Source of the DNA: Pseudomonas asturiensis
GTDB taxonomy: Bacteria; Pseudomonadota; Gammaproteobacteria; Pseudomonadales; Pseudomonadaceae
Length of the DNA stretch: 64,000 nt
Assembly (NCBI RefSeq): GCF_900143095.1
Contig: NZ_FRDA01000021.1
Coordinates: 25,769-89,768, forward strand
Direction: 5' to 3'
The translations under genes were made by a program, and so were the position numbers. Positions 1-10,457 of this stretch are shown in pieces. The notes beneath the pieces are model-generated. The model did no database searches. It was not told the DNA's origin and was given only the letters and a program-made list of their open reading frames with translations. How positions within the stretch are numbered: position 1 is the stretch's first letter; each line of letters starts with the position of its first letter.

Positions 1-473
1 TGGTCAAGGTCGAAGGCGCTGCCTGGCTGGCGGAGTCGATCCGCCTGCTGGCAGAGCGCGGCATTCCGGTATGCGCCCACATGGGCCTGACCCCGCAGTC
101 GGTCAATGTGCTGGGCGGCTACAAGGTGCAGGGTCGGCTGGAGACACAGGCGCGCCAGATGCGCGCTGACGCCATTACCCTGGAGCAGGCCGGTGCGGCG
201 ATGATCCTGCTTGAATGCGTGCCGAGCGAACTGGCCGAGGAAATCACCCAGGCGGTGAAGATCCCGGTTATCGGCATTGGCGCAGGCAGCGCCACCGATG
301 GTCAGGTACTGGTACTGCACGACATGCTGGGCCTGTCCATCACCGGACGGGTGCCCAAGTTCGTGAAGAACTTCATGGTCGGCCAGCCTGACATCCAGTC
401 GGCCATCCAGGCTTATGTAGCGGCTGTCAAAAGTGCCAGCTTCCCTGCACCCGAACACGGATTCTCGGCATGA
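1..473 (+). CDS. panB: 3-methyl-2-oxobutanoate hydroxymethyltransferase (C-terminal part)
   Basis: The gene enters from the left edge, so its start and roughly the first 40% are missing; the reading frame is open from base 3. PanB makes ketopantoate from 2-oxoisovalerate and methylene-tetrahydrofolate, the first committed step of pantothenate and CoA synthesis in the cytoplasm. The visible part has the family blocks LTPQSVN, GGYKVQGR, LECVP, IPVIGIGAG and VLHDMLG in the usual order. Its stop overlaps the panC start by four bases (ATGA), so the two are co-translated in a panBCD operon. Identification is secure. Confidence 0.96.
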   Translation, partial: VKVEGAAWLAESIRLLAERGIPVCAHMGLTPQSVNVLGGYKVQGRLETQARQMRADAITLEQAGAAMILLECVPSELAEEITQAVKIPVIGIGAGSATDGQVLVLHDMLGLSITGRVPKFVKNFMVGQPDIQSAIQAYVAAVKSASFPAPEHGFSA

Positions 474-1321
474 TCACTGTCTCCACTGTCACAGAACTGC
501 GCGCAGCGGTTGCCCAGGCACGCCGGGAAGGCAAGCGCATCGGTCTGACGCCGACCATGGGCAACCTGCACAGCGGTCATGCCGCATTGGTGACCCGAGC
601 GACCCAGTGCGCCGACTTCGTGGTCGCGACCATTTTCGTCAACCCGCTGCAGTTCGGCGCCAACGAGGATCTGGCCACGTATCCGCGCACATTGGCAGCG
701 GATCAAGACAGGCTGGTGCAGGCAGGCTGTGACCTGCTGTTTACACCAACTGTCGACGAGATGTACCCCAATGGCATGGGCGAGCAGACGCTGGTCAGCG
801 TGCCGGTCGTCTCCGAAGGCCTGTGCGGTGCCAGCCGTCCCGGCCATTTCGATGGCGTCGCGACCGTCGTCAGCAAGCTGTTCAACATGGTCCAGCCGGA
901 CGTGGCGATATTCGGCGAGAAGGACTTTCAGCAACTGGCGGTCATTCGCGCCATGGTGCGTGACCTGAACATGCCGATCCAGATCATTGGCGAGCCGACA
1001 GTGCGCGCCGACGACGGTCTGGCATTGTCCTCGCGCAATGGTTACCTGAGCGAAGAACAACGGGCTGCTGCCCCTGCGCTGTACCGGGTACTTCGCCAGA
1101 CAGCTGACGCCATCAATGCTGGCGAGCAGGACCTGGACAGCCTGCTGCAGCGCGGCCGATCGGCGCTGGAGGCAGCAGGCTTTCGCATCGACTATTTCGA
1201 GATACGCGAAGCCGCCAGCCTGCGTCCAGCCTCTGTGCAGGACCGCGACCTGGTCGTGATCGCTGCCGCGTTCATGGGCAAGACCCGCCTGATCGACAAT
1301 CTGCACCTGATCAAGGAATAA
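470..1321 (+). CDS. panC: Pantothenate synthetase
   Basis: PanC joins pantoate and beta-alanine with ATP through a pantoyl-adenylate intermediate. The 283-residue length is normal. The nucleotidyl-transferase signature is present: TMG at 29-31 and HSGH at 34-37, GEKDFQQ at about 149-155, and the SSRN loop at 187-190 that stands for KMSKS. The ATG overlaps the panB stop, which fixes the start. The next gene, panD, supplies beta-alanine, so three consecutive genes cover both branches of pantothenate formation. Confidence 0.97.
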   Translation: MITVSTVTELRAAVAQARREGKRIGLTPTMGNLHSGHAALVTRATQCADFVVATIFVNPLQFGANEDLATYPRTLAADQDRLVQAGCDLLFTPTVDEMYPNGMGEQTLVSVPVVSEGLCGASRPGHFDGVATVVSKLFNMVQPDVAIFGEKDFQQLAVIRAMVRDLNMPIQIIGEPTVRADDGLALSSRNGYLSEEQRAAAPALYRVLRQTADAINAGEQDLDSLLQRGRSALEAAGFRIDYFEIREAASLRPASVQDRDLVVIAAAFMGKTRLIDNLHLIKE

Positions 1322-1328
1322 CGACCCG

Positions 1329-1709
1329 ATGCACACCGTGATGCTCAAAGCCAAACTGCACCGCGCCGAAGTCACCCACGCCGTACTCGACTACGAGGGT
1401 TCGTGCGCCATTGATGGCGAGTGGCTGGACCTGTCGGGAATTCGCGAGTACGAACAGATCCAGATCTATAACATCGACAACGGCGAGCGCTTCACCACTT
1501 ACGCCATCCGCGGTGAAGACGGCTCACGCATGATCTCGGTAAACGGCGCCGCCGCCCACAAGGCAAAAGTCGGCGACCGGGTGATCATCTGCGCCTATGC
1601 TCACTACAGCGAGGCAGAGCTGGAGAATTTCAAGCCGCGCATGCTGTACATGTCGCCTGGCAATGAACTAAGCCACACCAGCAATGCCATACCGGTACAG
1701 TTTGCGTAA
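1329..1709 (+). CDS. panD: Aspartate 1-decarboxylase proenzyme
   Basis: PanD decarboxylates L-aspartate to beta-alanine, the substrate of PanC. It is made as an inactive proenzyme that self-cleaves between Gly24 and Ser25 to give a pyruvoyl cofactor. The sequence has EGSCAID with Gly24-Ser25 at exactly those positions, and YAI plus GDR blocks further on. Length 126 residues is standard. It begins seven bases after panC and closes the operon. About 200 bases without a recognisable gene follow before pgi. Confidence 0.97.
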   Translation: MHTVMLKAKLHRAEVTHAVLDYEGSCAIDGEWLDLSGIREYEQIQIYNIDNGERFTTYAIRGEDGSRMISVNGAAAHKAKVGDRVIICAYAHYSEAELENFKPRMLYMSPGNELSHTSNAIPVQFA

Positions 1710-1906
1710 CTGAAACCCGACAGCATTCGAGCGAAACGCCCCGCGTTCCGGTGTGAAATAGTACCGGGCTCAGGTATGGCGAAGCGCAGACAAACAGGTA
1801 GACGAGGGGGTAGTCTGCGTCATGTGGCCGAAGGGTCATTTCGCGACCTCGCTTCATATAGCCTGATAATGTCCAAGACAGACCCAGAGAAAGGAAACCC
1901 GCAGCG

Positions 1907-3571
1907 ATGGCGTACTACCGCACTTCTTCCGACGTGACCGCCCTGCCCGCCTGGCAGGCGCTGAGTCAGCACCGCAAAGCCATGCAGGATTTCAGCATGC
2001 GCGACGCGTTCATCACCGATCCGCAGCGCTTCAGCCAGTTCACGCTCAGCAGCAGCGGCCTCTTTCTCGATTACTCCAAAAACCTGATTACTGCCCAGAC
2101 ACGCGACCTGCTGGTAAGCCTGGCCAACGAAGTGGGCCTGAAAGACGCGATAAAGGCACAGTATGACGGCGAACTGGTCAACGCCTCCGAAGGCCGCCCT
2201 GCGCTCCACACCGCGCTGCGTCGCCCGGTAGGCGACAAGCTGAAAGTCAACGGCGTCGATGTGATTCCGGATGTACATCGTGTTCTGAACCAGATGACCG
2301 AGCTGGTCGGGCGCATTCACGACGGCCTGTGGCGCGGTTACACCGAAAAGCCGATCACCGACGTGGTCAATATCGGCATCGGCGGCTCTTTCCTGGGCCC
2401 CGAGCTGGTCTCCGAAGCGCTGGTTGCCTACGCGCACAAGGGCGTGCGCTGTCATTACCTGGCGAACATCGACGGCAGTGAGTTTCATGAGCTGTCGATG
2501 AAGATTCGTGCCGAGACCACGCTGTTCATCGTTTCGTCGAAGTCGTTCAACACCCTTGAAACCCTGAAAAACGCTCAGGCAGCACGCGCATGGTATCTGG
2601 CGCAGGGTGGCTCCGAGAGCGAACTGCATCGTCACTTTATCGCCGTATCGAGCAACAACGCCGCAGCCGTAGCGTTCGGTATCCGTGAAGAAAACATTTT
2701 CCCGATGTGGGACTGGGTCGGCGGTCGTTACTCGCTGTGGTCGGCGATCGGTCTGCCTATCGCGCTGGCCATCGGCATGTCCAACTTCAAGGAACTGCTG
2801 TCGGGTGCCTACACCATGGACCAGCATTTCCAGAGCGCGCCGTTCGAACAGAACATGCCGGTGCTGCTGGCCCTGCTGGGCGTGTGGTACGGCAACTTCT
2901 GGGGCGCGCAGAGCCACGCGATCCTGCCGTACGACCATTACCTGCGCAACATCACCAAGCACTTGCAACAGCTGGATATGGAATCCAACGGCAAGAGCGT
3001 GCGCCAGGACGGCACGCCGGTGTCCACCGACACCGGTCCCGTGATCTGGGGCGGCGTGGGTGCGAACGGTCAGCATGCGTATCACCAGTTGCTGCACCAG
3101 GGTACCCAGATGATCCCGGCCGACTTCATCGTGCCGATCGTCAGCTTCAACCCGGTCGCCGACCACCATCAGTGGCTGTACGCCAACTGCCTGTCGCAGA
3201 GCCAGGCGCTGATGATGGGCAAGACCCACGCTGAAGCTGAAGCCGAGCTGCGCGAAAAAGGCATGAGCGAAGAAGAGGTGCAGAAGCTGGCGCCGCACAA
3301 GGTCATTCCTGGCAACCGTCCAAGCAACACGCTGGTCGTCGAACGTATCAGCCCGCGTCGTCTTGGCGCGCTGGTGGCCATGTATGAACACAAGGTGTTC
3401 GTGCAGAGCGTGATCTGGGGCACCAACGCCTTCGATCAGTGGGGCGTCGAGCTGGGCAAGGAAATGGGCAAGGCGGTGTACCAGCGTCTGACTGGCGGCA
3501 CTGAAGAGCCGGCTGACGATGCATCGACTCAAGGCTTGATCAACTACTTCCGTGGTCGTCACCGCGGCTGA
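1907..3571 (+). CDS. pgi: Glucose-6-phosphate isomerase
   Basis: Pgi interconverts glucose 6-phosphate and fructose 6-phosphate. In pseudomonads, which lack a usual phosphofructokinase, it works mainly in the gluconeogenic direction and in the hexose cycle. The 554 residues carry the family signatures: VNIGIGGSFLGP (about 155-167), SSKSFNT, DWVGGRYSLWSAIGLP (about 270-285), GQHAYHQLLHQG (about 387-398) and GTNAFDQWGVELGK (about 505-518). At about residue 382 the motif usually written WGEPG, whose Glu is the catalytic base in well-studied enzymes, reads WGGVG. I believe this is a subgroup variant rather than damage. A long hairpin follows the stop. Confidence 0.97.
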   Translation: MAYYRTSSDVTALPAWQALSQHRKAMQDFSMRDAFITDPQRFSQFTLSSSGLFLDYSKNLITAQTRDLLVSLANEVGLKDAIKAQYDGELVNASEGRPALHTALRRPVGDKLKVNGVDVIPDVHRVLNQMTELVGRIHDGLWRGYTEKPITDVVNIGIGGSFLGPELVSEALVAYAHKGVRCHYLANIDGSEFHELSMKIRAETTLFIVSSKSFNTLETLKNAQAARAWYLAQGGSESELHRHFIAVSSNNAAAVAFGIREENIFPMWDWVGGRYSLWSAIGLPIALAIGMSNFKELLSGAYTMDQHFQSAPFEQNMPVLLALLGVWYGNFWGAQSHAILPYDHYLRNITKHLQQLDMESNGKSVRQDGTPVSTDTGPVIWGGVGANGQHAYHQLLHQGTQMIPADFIVPIVSFNPVADHHQWLYANCLSQSQALMMGKTHAEAEAELREKGMSEEEVQKLAPHKVIPGNRPSNTLVVERISPRRLGALVAMYEHKVFVQSVIWGTNAFDQWGVELGKEMGKAVYQRLTGGTEEPADDASTQGLINYFRGRHRG

Positions 3572-3580
3572 TGGCTTGAT

Positions 3581-3609
3581 CTGACAGCGCCCACACCGGG
3601 CGCTGTCAG
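3581..3609 (+). terminator. Hairpin after pgi, probable transcription end
   Basis: A perfect 12-bp stem (3581-3592 pairing with 3598-3609) with a five-base loop lies ten bases past the pgi stop. No T-run follows, so termination may be inefficient or the hairpin may mainly protect the 3' end. Confidence 0.5.
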
Positions 3610-3634
3610 AAAAGCTGGCTCAGTGAATCCAACA

Positions 3635-3658
3635 CCCGTGGGAGCCTGCTGCCACGGG
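3635..3658. repeat. REP-like palindrome
   Basis: The sequence pairs CCCGTGG (3635-3641) with CCACGGG (3652-3658) around a short loop, in the style of Pseudomonas REP elements (GTGGGAGC core). It lies between pgi and acs, a typical extragenic position. Confidence 0.55.
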
Positions 3659-3769
3659 CGGCCTGGGCCGCCGCGCAGGGCGCAGGAAACGCCAAACCTC
3701 CTCTTGTATTGAACCCCTCTCCCCACGCATGACTCCCATTTCTGTGGATCACAGAATAAGGACGCCGTC

Positions 3770-5707
<1,938 letters not shown>

Positions 5708-5757
5708 AGCGCGCAAGGCATGGTCAGCGCCGCACGCTGTATCGAGCATGAGGAAAC

Positions 5758-6624
5758 ATGGAATTCATCCGCAGTCGTATCGAAACGCAAGTCATCAGCC
5801 TGACCGGCCTGTCACTTGGGCAACTGGACCTGGAAAACCCCAAGGGTGATCCGGGTCTGTTCGGCCCGCAGAGTGTGTGCTGGCGAGTCCATAGTGACTT
5901 CACGAGTATGCTGGTCGGCGGCATCAGCGCCTTGATGTTACAGGCGCTGCATCCTTTGGCGCTGGCGGGGATCTGGGATCACTCCAACTTCCGCGATGAC
6001 ATGCTCGGGCGACTGCGGCGAACGGGGCAGTTTCTGTCCGGCACCACGTTCGGTTCGACGCAGGACGCCAACTGGCTGATCGAAAAAGTACGCACTATCC
6101 ACCTGAAGATCACCGGAACCGCTCCAGACGGTCGTCCCTATGCGGCCAGCGACCCGGATTTGCTGACCTGGGTGCATGTGGCAGAAGTCAGCAGTTTTCT
6201 GGCCGCACACCTGCGTTACCTCAACCCTGGACTGTCCCTGCCTGATCAGGATGCTTATTACGCTGAAACGGCCTTGATCGCCGAGCGGCTTGGCGCGCGG
6301 AACGTGCCACGTTCGCGTCACGCCATCGCCGCCTATCTTGAGGGTGTGCGTGAACAGCTGGTGTGCGACGCGCGCAGCCGGGAAGTGCTGCGCCTGCTAC
6401 TGAACGCCCCTGCGCCCAACTGGCTGGCCAAGCCCTTTGGCGTGCTGATGATGCAGGCCGGCATCGAGCTGCTGCCGGTCTGGGCAAGCGACCTGCTCGA
6501 TGTGCCGCAAGGGCCACTGAAACGAAAGGTGATTCGCCTGGGCGTGAACCACTGCGCGCCGATTCTTCGCTGGGCCGTGCGCGACGGCTCGTCTCATCGG
6601 GCGAAACGACGAATGGGGCTTTGA
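5758..6624 (+). CDS. MpaB/LcpA-type oxygenase family protein (DUF2236)
   Basis: The 288-residue protein matches the DUF2236 family, which includes fungal MpaB and bacterial latex-clearing proteins; known members bind haem b. Visible family blocks are RVHSDFTSML, LMLQALHPLALAGI, the FGSTQDA segment, and WVHVAEVSSFLAAHLRY, with conserved Arg and His residues. No signal peptide is apparent. It starts 50 bases after acs and has a GAGG ribosome site, so it may be co-transcribed with it. The substrate is unknown. Confidence 0.8.
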   Translation: MEFIRSRIETQVISLTGLSLGQLDLENPKGDPGLFGPQSVCWRVHSDFTSMLVGGISALMLQALHPLALAGIWDHSNFRDDMLGRLRRTGQFLSGTTFGSTQDANWLIEKVRTIHLKITGTAPDGRPYAASDPDLLTWVHVAEVSSFLAAHLRYLNPGLSLPDQDAYYAETALIAERLGARNVPRSRHAIAAYLEGVREQLVCDARSREVLRLLLNAPAPNWLAKPFGVLMMQAGIELLPVWASDLLDVPQGPLKRKVIRLGVNHCAPILRWAVRDGSSHRAKRRMGL

Positions 6625-6749
6625 CCCGGACAGAAAGTGACCATCGGGTTCGCAGTTGGAAGGTTCATCCCCATCTGTGACACCATGAGCCATGTGATCA
6701 CGGCAGGCCCGACAAGGCTCGCCCTCCAAAAACAATGAGGATCCGCACC

Positions 6750-7928
6750 ATGCAAGACGTCGTTATCGTTGCCGCCACGCGCACCGCTGTGGGCAGCTTC
6801 CAGGGCTCACTGGCCACTGTTTGCGCTGTTGATCTGGGCGCGGCGGTCATTCGCCAGCTGCTGACACAGACCGGCGTGGACGGCGCGCAGGTCGATGAGG
6901 TCATCATGGGCCAGGTGCTGACGGCCGGTGCCGGGCAGAACCCTGCTCGTCAGGCCGCGATCAAGGCCGGGCTGCCGTTCGCGGTACCCGCCATGACCCT
7001 GAACAAAGTCTGCGGCTCGGGCCTCAAGGCGTTGCACCTGGCTACTCAGGCGATCCGCTGCGGCGACGCCGAGATCATCATCGCGGGCGGCCAGGAAAAC
7101 ATGAGCCTGGCCAACTACGTCCTGCCCGGTGCGCGGACCGGCCTGCGCATGGGCCACGCAACCATGGTCGACACCATGATCAGCGACGGTCTCTGGGACG
7201 CCTTCAACGACTATCACATGGGTATCACGGCCGAGAATCTGGCCGAGAAGTACGAAATCAGCCGTGAAGCCCAGGATGCGTTCGCCGCTTCATCCCAGCA
7301 AAAAGCGATTGCCGCCATTGAGGGTGGCCGATTTGTCGACGAAATCACCCCGATCCTGATTCCTCAACGCAAAGGCGATCCGCTGTCCTTCGCCACCGAT
7401 GAACAGCCGCGCGCAGGTACTACGGCCGAGTCGCTCTCCAAGCTCAAGCCCGCGTTCAAGAAGGATGGCACGGTGACCGCCGGTAACGCGTCATCCCTCA
7501 ACGACGGCGCTGCGGCCGTGATGCTGATGAGCGCCACGAAGGCCGAGGAACTGGGCCTTACCGTACTGGCGCGTATTGCAGGCTACGCCAACGCAGGCGT
7601 AGACCCTGCGATCATGGGCATCGGCCCGGTCAGCGCCACCCGCCGCTGCCTGGACAAGGCAGGCTGGACGCTGGAACAACTGGACCTCATCGAAGCCAAC
7701 GAAGCCTTTGCTGCGCAGTCGCTGTCGGTCGGCAAGGAATTGGGACTGGATCCGGCGAAGCTCAACGTCAACGGTGGCGCCATCGCCATCGGCCACCCGA
7801 TCGGTGCCTCAGGCTGCCGCGTGCTGGTCACCCTGTTGCACGAAATGGTCAAACGCGACGCCAAAAAAGGCCTTGCGACCCTGTGCATCGGCGGCGGCCA
7901 GGGCGTGGCATTGGCATTGGCGCGCTGA
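6750..7928 (+). CDS. Acetyl-CoA C-acetyltransferase (thiolase)
   Basis: This is a thiolase that condenses or cleaves acetoacetyl-CoA. It has the acyl-accepting cysteine in NKVCGSG at about residue 88, the second signature GGAIAIGHPIGASG near 340, and the C-terminal catalytic CIGGGQG near 376. I prefer the ATG at 6750 (MQDVVIV, 392 residues) to the one at 6735, because GAGGA lies the right distance upstream and family members begin there. It could serve in acetoacetate use or fatty-acid metabolism; AtoB/PhaA-type is the best label. The REPIN array follows directly. Confidence 0.9.
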   Translation: MQDVVIVAATRTAVGSFQGSLATVCAVDLGAAVIRQLLTQTGVDGAQVDEVIMGQVLTAGAGQNPARQAAIKAGLPFAVPAMTLNKVCGSGLKALHLATQAIRCGDAEIIIAGGQENMSLANYVLPGARTGLRMGHATMVDTMISDGLWDAFNDYHMGITAENLAEKYEISREAQDAFAASSQQKAIAAIEGGRFVDEITPILIPQRKGDPLSFATDEQPRAGTTAESLSKLKPAFKKDGTVTAGNASSLNDGAAAVMLMSATKAEELGLTVLARIAGYANAGVDPAIMGIGPVSATRRCLDKAGWTLEQLDLIEANEAFAAQSLSVGKELGLDPAKLNVNGGAIAIGHPIGASGCRVLVTLLHEMVKRDAKKGLATLCIGGGQGVALALAR

Positions 7929-7978
7929 ACGACGCGCACTCACTGAAGCAAGCCTGATCACCAGGGTTTGATTTTAAA

Positions 7979-8308
7979 CGATACATCCTCGGCGCCCGCT
8001 CCGATGTCTTCATGGACAAGTCCATTCCCACCTTTGGAATACATTTCAAAGCGGGACGCGGACTTGTCCGCGAAGGCGTCATTCCTGGCGATGCATCCCG
8101 CCGTCTGCACCGGCCCTTTCGTGGACAAGTCCACTCCTACCCTTGGAATACACTTCAAAGTGGGATGCGGACTTGTCCGCGAAGGGGTCATTCCTGGCGA
8201 TGCATAACGGCGTCTGTACCGGCCCTTGCGTGAACAAGTCCATTCCCAGCTTTGGAATACATTTCAAAGGTGGGATGCGGACTTGTCCGCGAAGGCGTCA
8301 TTCCAAGC
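7979..8308. repeat. REPIN array A: three 109-bp tandem units
   Basis: Three units each contain two inverted REP-like palindromes: GGACAAGTCC at 8014, 8123 and a one-base variant at 8232, and GGACTTGTCC at 8060, 8169 and 8279, joined by a conserved TTTGGAATACATTTCAAAG-like centre. Units repeat every 109 bases and are separated by a conserved spacer (GATGCATCCCG, CGTCTG, CGGCCC). A degenerate spacer copy precedes the first unit from about 7979. This fills the gap between the thiolase and the RAYT gene. Confidence 0.9.
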
Positions 8309-8449
8309 ACCATATCCTCCGTGCAAACACCCTCTCTAGGGCAGAGGCTCCGCTGCGGCTTGGGCGCTTACACTCAGAAAGACTTTACTCCTACACCCGC
8401 AGAGTCATGGACTAACGTTTAGCTCCTGGAAAATACTGAGGGCAAGGGA

Positions 8450-8908
8450 ATGCCTGCTCATGCTGAATCGCGACGCTTGCGCAAGGGTAGATACTCGGAA
8501 ATTGGCCAGATTTACCTAGTGACCTCGGTGGTCAGAAAGCGCGAACCCGTATTCAATGATTTACTTATGGGCCGCTTGCTCGTACGTGAACTGAGGCGCT
8601 GCGAAGAACAGAAACTGGCAAGAACTTTGGCGTGGGTTGTGATGCCTGACCACTTCCATTGGCTTTTTGAACTTCAGGACAAAAGTTTGTCCGGGGTTGT
8701 ACAGCAGTTAAAGGCGCGAAGCTCAATCGCAGTGGGAAAACTAAAGCCGGAGCAGACGCCATTATGGCAGCCGGGCTACCACGATAAGGCGATCCGCAAG
8801 GAGCAGGACCTTGTTGGAGTTGCGCGCTACGTTGTAGCCAACCCTATACGAGCCGGTCTGGTTACCAAGCTAGGCGACTATTCGTTGTGGGATGCCATTT
8901 GGATTTGA
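8450..8908 (+). CDS. REP-associated tyrosine transposase (RAYT), Y1/HUH nuclease
   Basis: The 152-residue protein belongs to the REP-associated branch of the IS200/IS605 Y1 transposases, single-strand nucleases thought to mobilise REP/REPIN elements. It has the HUH motif as MPDHFHWL (His68, His70), followed by LWQPGYHD (Tyr110) and the family signature ARYVVANPIRAGLV (Tyr127). One of these two tyrosines should be the nucleophile. The gene is intact and sits inside a REPIN array, three units on each side. RAYTs are usually single-copy and vertically kept; the enzyme acts on DNA in the cytoplasm. Confidence 0.93.
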   Translation: MPAHAESRRLRKGRYSEIGQIYLVTSVVRKREPVFNDLLMGRLLVRELRRCEEQKLARTLAWVVMPDHFHWLFELQDKSLSGVVQQLKARSSIAVGKLKPEQTPLWQPGYHDKAIRKEQDLVGVARYVVANPIRAGLVTKLGDYSLWDAIWI

Positions 8909-8922
8909 TGACCTTTTTTGCC

Positions 8923-9270
8923 AAGGCCTCGTTTCAAGCGATGCATCCCGTCGTCTGCACCGGCCCTTTCGTGGACAAGTCCACTCCTACACCTGGAATA
9001 CATCTCAAAGTGGATGCGGACTTGTCCGCGAAGGCGTCATGCCGGGCGATGCATCCCGTCGTCTGTAACGGCCCTTTCGTGGACAAGTCCATTCCCACCT
9101 TTGGAATACATTTCAAAGCGGGACGCGGACTTGTCCGCGAAGGCGTCATTCCGAACGATGCATCACGGCGTCTGTAACGGCCCTTTCGTGGACAAGTCCA
9201 CTCCTACCCTTGGAATACATTTGAAAGTGGGATGCGGACTTGTCCGCGAAGGCGTCATTTGTAGCGATGC
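8923..9270. repeat. REPIN array B: three 109-bp tandem units
   Basis: This continues the array on the other side of the RAYT gene. GGACAAGTCC occurs at 8973, 9081 and 9190, and GGACTTGTCC at 9018, 9127 and 9236, with the same centre and spacer as array A. It opens with a copy of the segment at which array A stops (8923-8939 matches 8292-8308 at 14 of 17 bases). It ends in a degenerate spacer before the methyltransferase gene. Confidence 0.9.
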
Positions 9271-9331
9271 CTATCCAGCCTGTCAGTAACTGTTAAACTC
9301 CCGCGCCTCATTCCAGCCCGAGGCGCGTTGT

Positions 9332-10348
9332 ATGTCTTCCTTGAATCAGGCGCTCAGCGTCGCCCTCGATAATCGTCAGCGTCTGTTAGCCGAACTGCAC
9401 GAGCAAGGCACCGACTGCTATCGCCTTTTCCATGGCAGTCAGGAGGGTGCAAGCGGCCTGACCATTGACCGATATGGACCGCAATTGCTGGTGCAGAGCT
9501 TTCATACCTCTCTGGAGCGCGACACACTGCTGGCGCTGCACGCACAGGTCAATCGCTGGCTGGAGCTGGAAACCCTGCTGGTCTACAACGACCGTTCGCA
9601 AGGCAATTCACGCATCGACCGTCAGGACGCCGTGTACAAGGCCGAAGATGCCGCTCTGCAGGATCAGGTCGGTCACGAGTGGGGCCTGAACTATCGGGTT
9701 CGCGGTCGTCACGCAGGCCAGGACCCATTACTGTTTCTCGACCTGCGCAACACGCGTGGCTGGGTCAAGCAGCACAGTGCAGGCAAGCGGGTTCTGAACC
9801 TGTTCGCCTATACCTGCGGCGTCGGCCTGAGTGCCGCGGCGGGTGGCGCGAGCGAAGTGTGCAACCTGGACTTCGCCGAGGGCAATCTGGCCGTCGGCCG
9901 TGAGAATGGTGCGTTGAATCCGCAGTTGCCGACCATGCAATTCATCCAGTCGGACTATTTTCCGGCGATACGCCAACTGGCCGGCCTGCCGGTATCGGCG
10001 CGGCGAAGCCAGAAACTGCCCGATTACATCAAGCTGCAGCCACGTCAGTACGATCTGGTGCTCCTGGACCCACCCGCGTGGGCAAAGAGTGCGTTCGGCA
10101 CCGTCGACCTGCTGCGCGACTATCAGAGCCTGCTCAAGCCTGCCCTGTTAAGCACCGCAGAGGATGGTGTGCTGATCTGCTGTAACAACCTGGCCAAGGT
10201 CAGCATGGACGACTGGCGCGAACAGGTGCTGCGCTGCGCCACGAAAGCAGGTCGTCCGGTGCGTGAGTGGCAGGTGATGCGGCCGGCCGAGGACTTTCCT
10301 TCCATGGACAACCAGCCACCGCTGAAAACCCTGATTCTGCAATTCTAG
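9332..10348 (+). CDS. Class I SAM-dependent methyltransferase, RlmI-like
   Basis: The 338-residue protein looks like the RlmI/RlmK group of RNA methyltransferases. It has an N-terminal region with DRYGP and VYNDRS, a SAM-binding motif VLNLFAYTCGVGLSAAAGGA (about 153-172), an acidic NLDFAEGNLAVG strand, and the catalytic-loop motif LDPPAWAKS (about 248-256). This suggests methylation of a base in RNA, but the target is not known. It is shorter than RlmI (about 396) and I see no N-terminal PUA domain in the usual form. It stands alone between the REPIN array and the DUF748 gene. Confidence 0.75.
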   Translation: MSSLNQALSVALDNRQRLLAELHEQGTDCYRLFHGSQEGASGLTIDRYGPQLLVQSFHTSLERDTLLALHAQVNRWLELETLLVYNDRSQGNSRIDRQDAVYKAEDAALQDQVGHEWGLNYRVRGRHAGQDPLLFLDLRNTRGWVKQHSAGKRVLNLFAYTCGVGLSAAAGGASEVCNLDFAEGNLAVGRENGALNPQLPTMQFIQSDYFPAIRQLAGLPVSARRSQKLPDYIKLQPRQYDLVLLDPPAWAKSAFGTVDLLRDYQSLLKPALLSTAEDGVLICCNNLAKVSMDDWREQVLRCATKAGRPVREWQVMRPAEDFPSMDNQPPLKTLILQF

Positions 10349-10457
10349 TTCGCACGTGATACCAGAAACTTCCTACGAGCAAGGTCGGCATTGCCTTGGG
10401 AACCGAACAGGCATGCCATACTCCAAGGACCTCCAAAAGAGCGAGATGTCGTAGCCC

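Noticed and set aside
1820..3562. 580-codon open frame opposite pgi
   Set aside because: Antisense shadow; pgi on the plus strand is unambiguous.
7979..9270. CRISPR-like array
   Set aside because: The repeats are palindromic REPINs with conserved, not unique, spacers and a RAYT gene; there are no cas genes.
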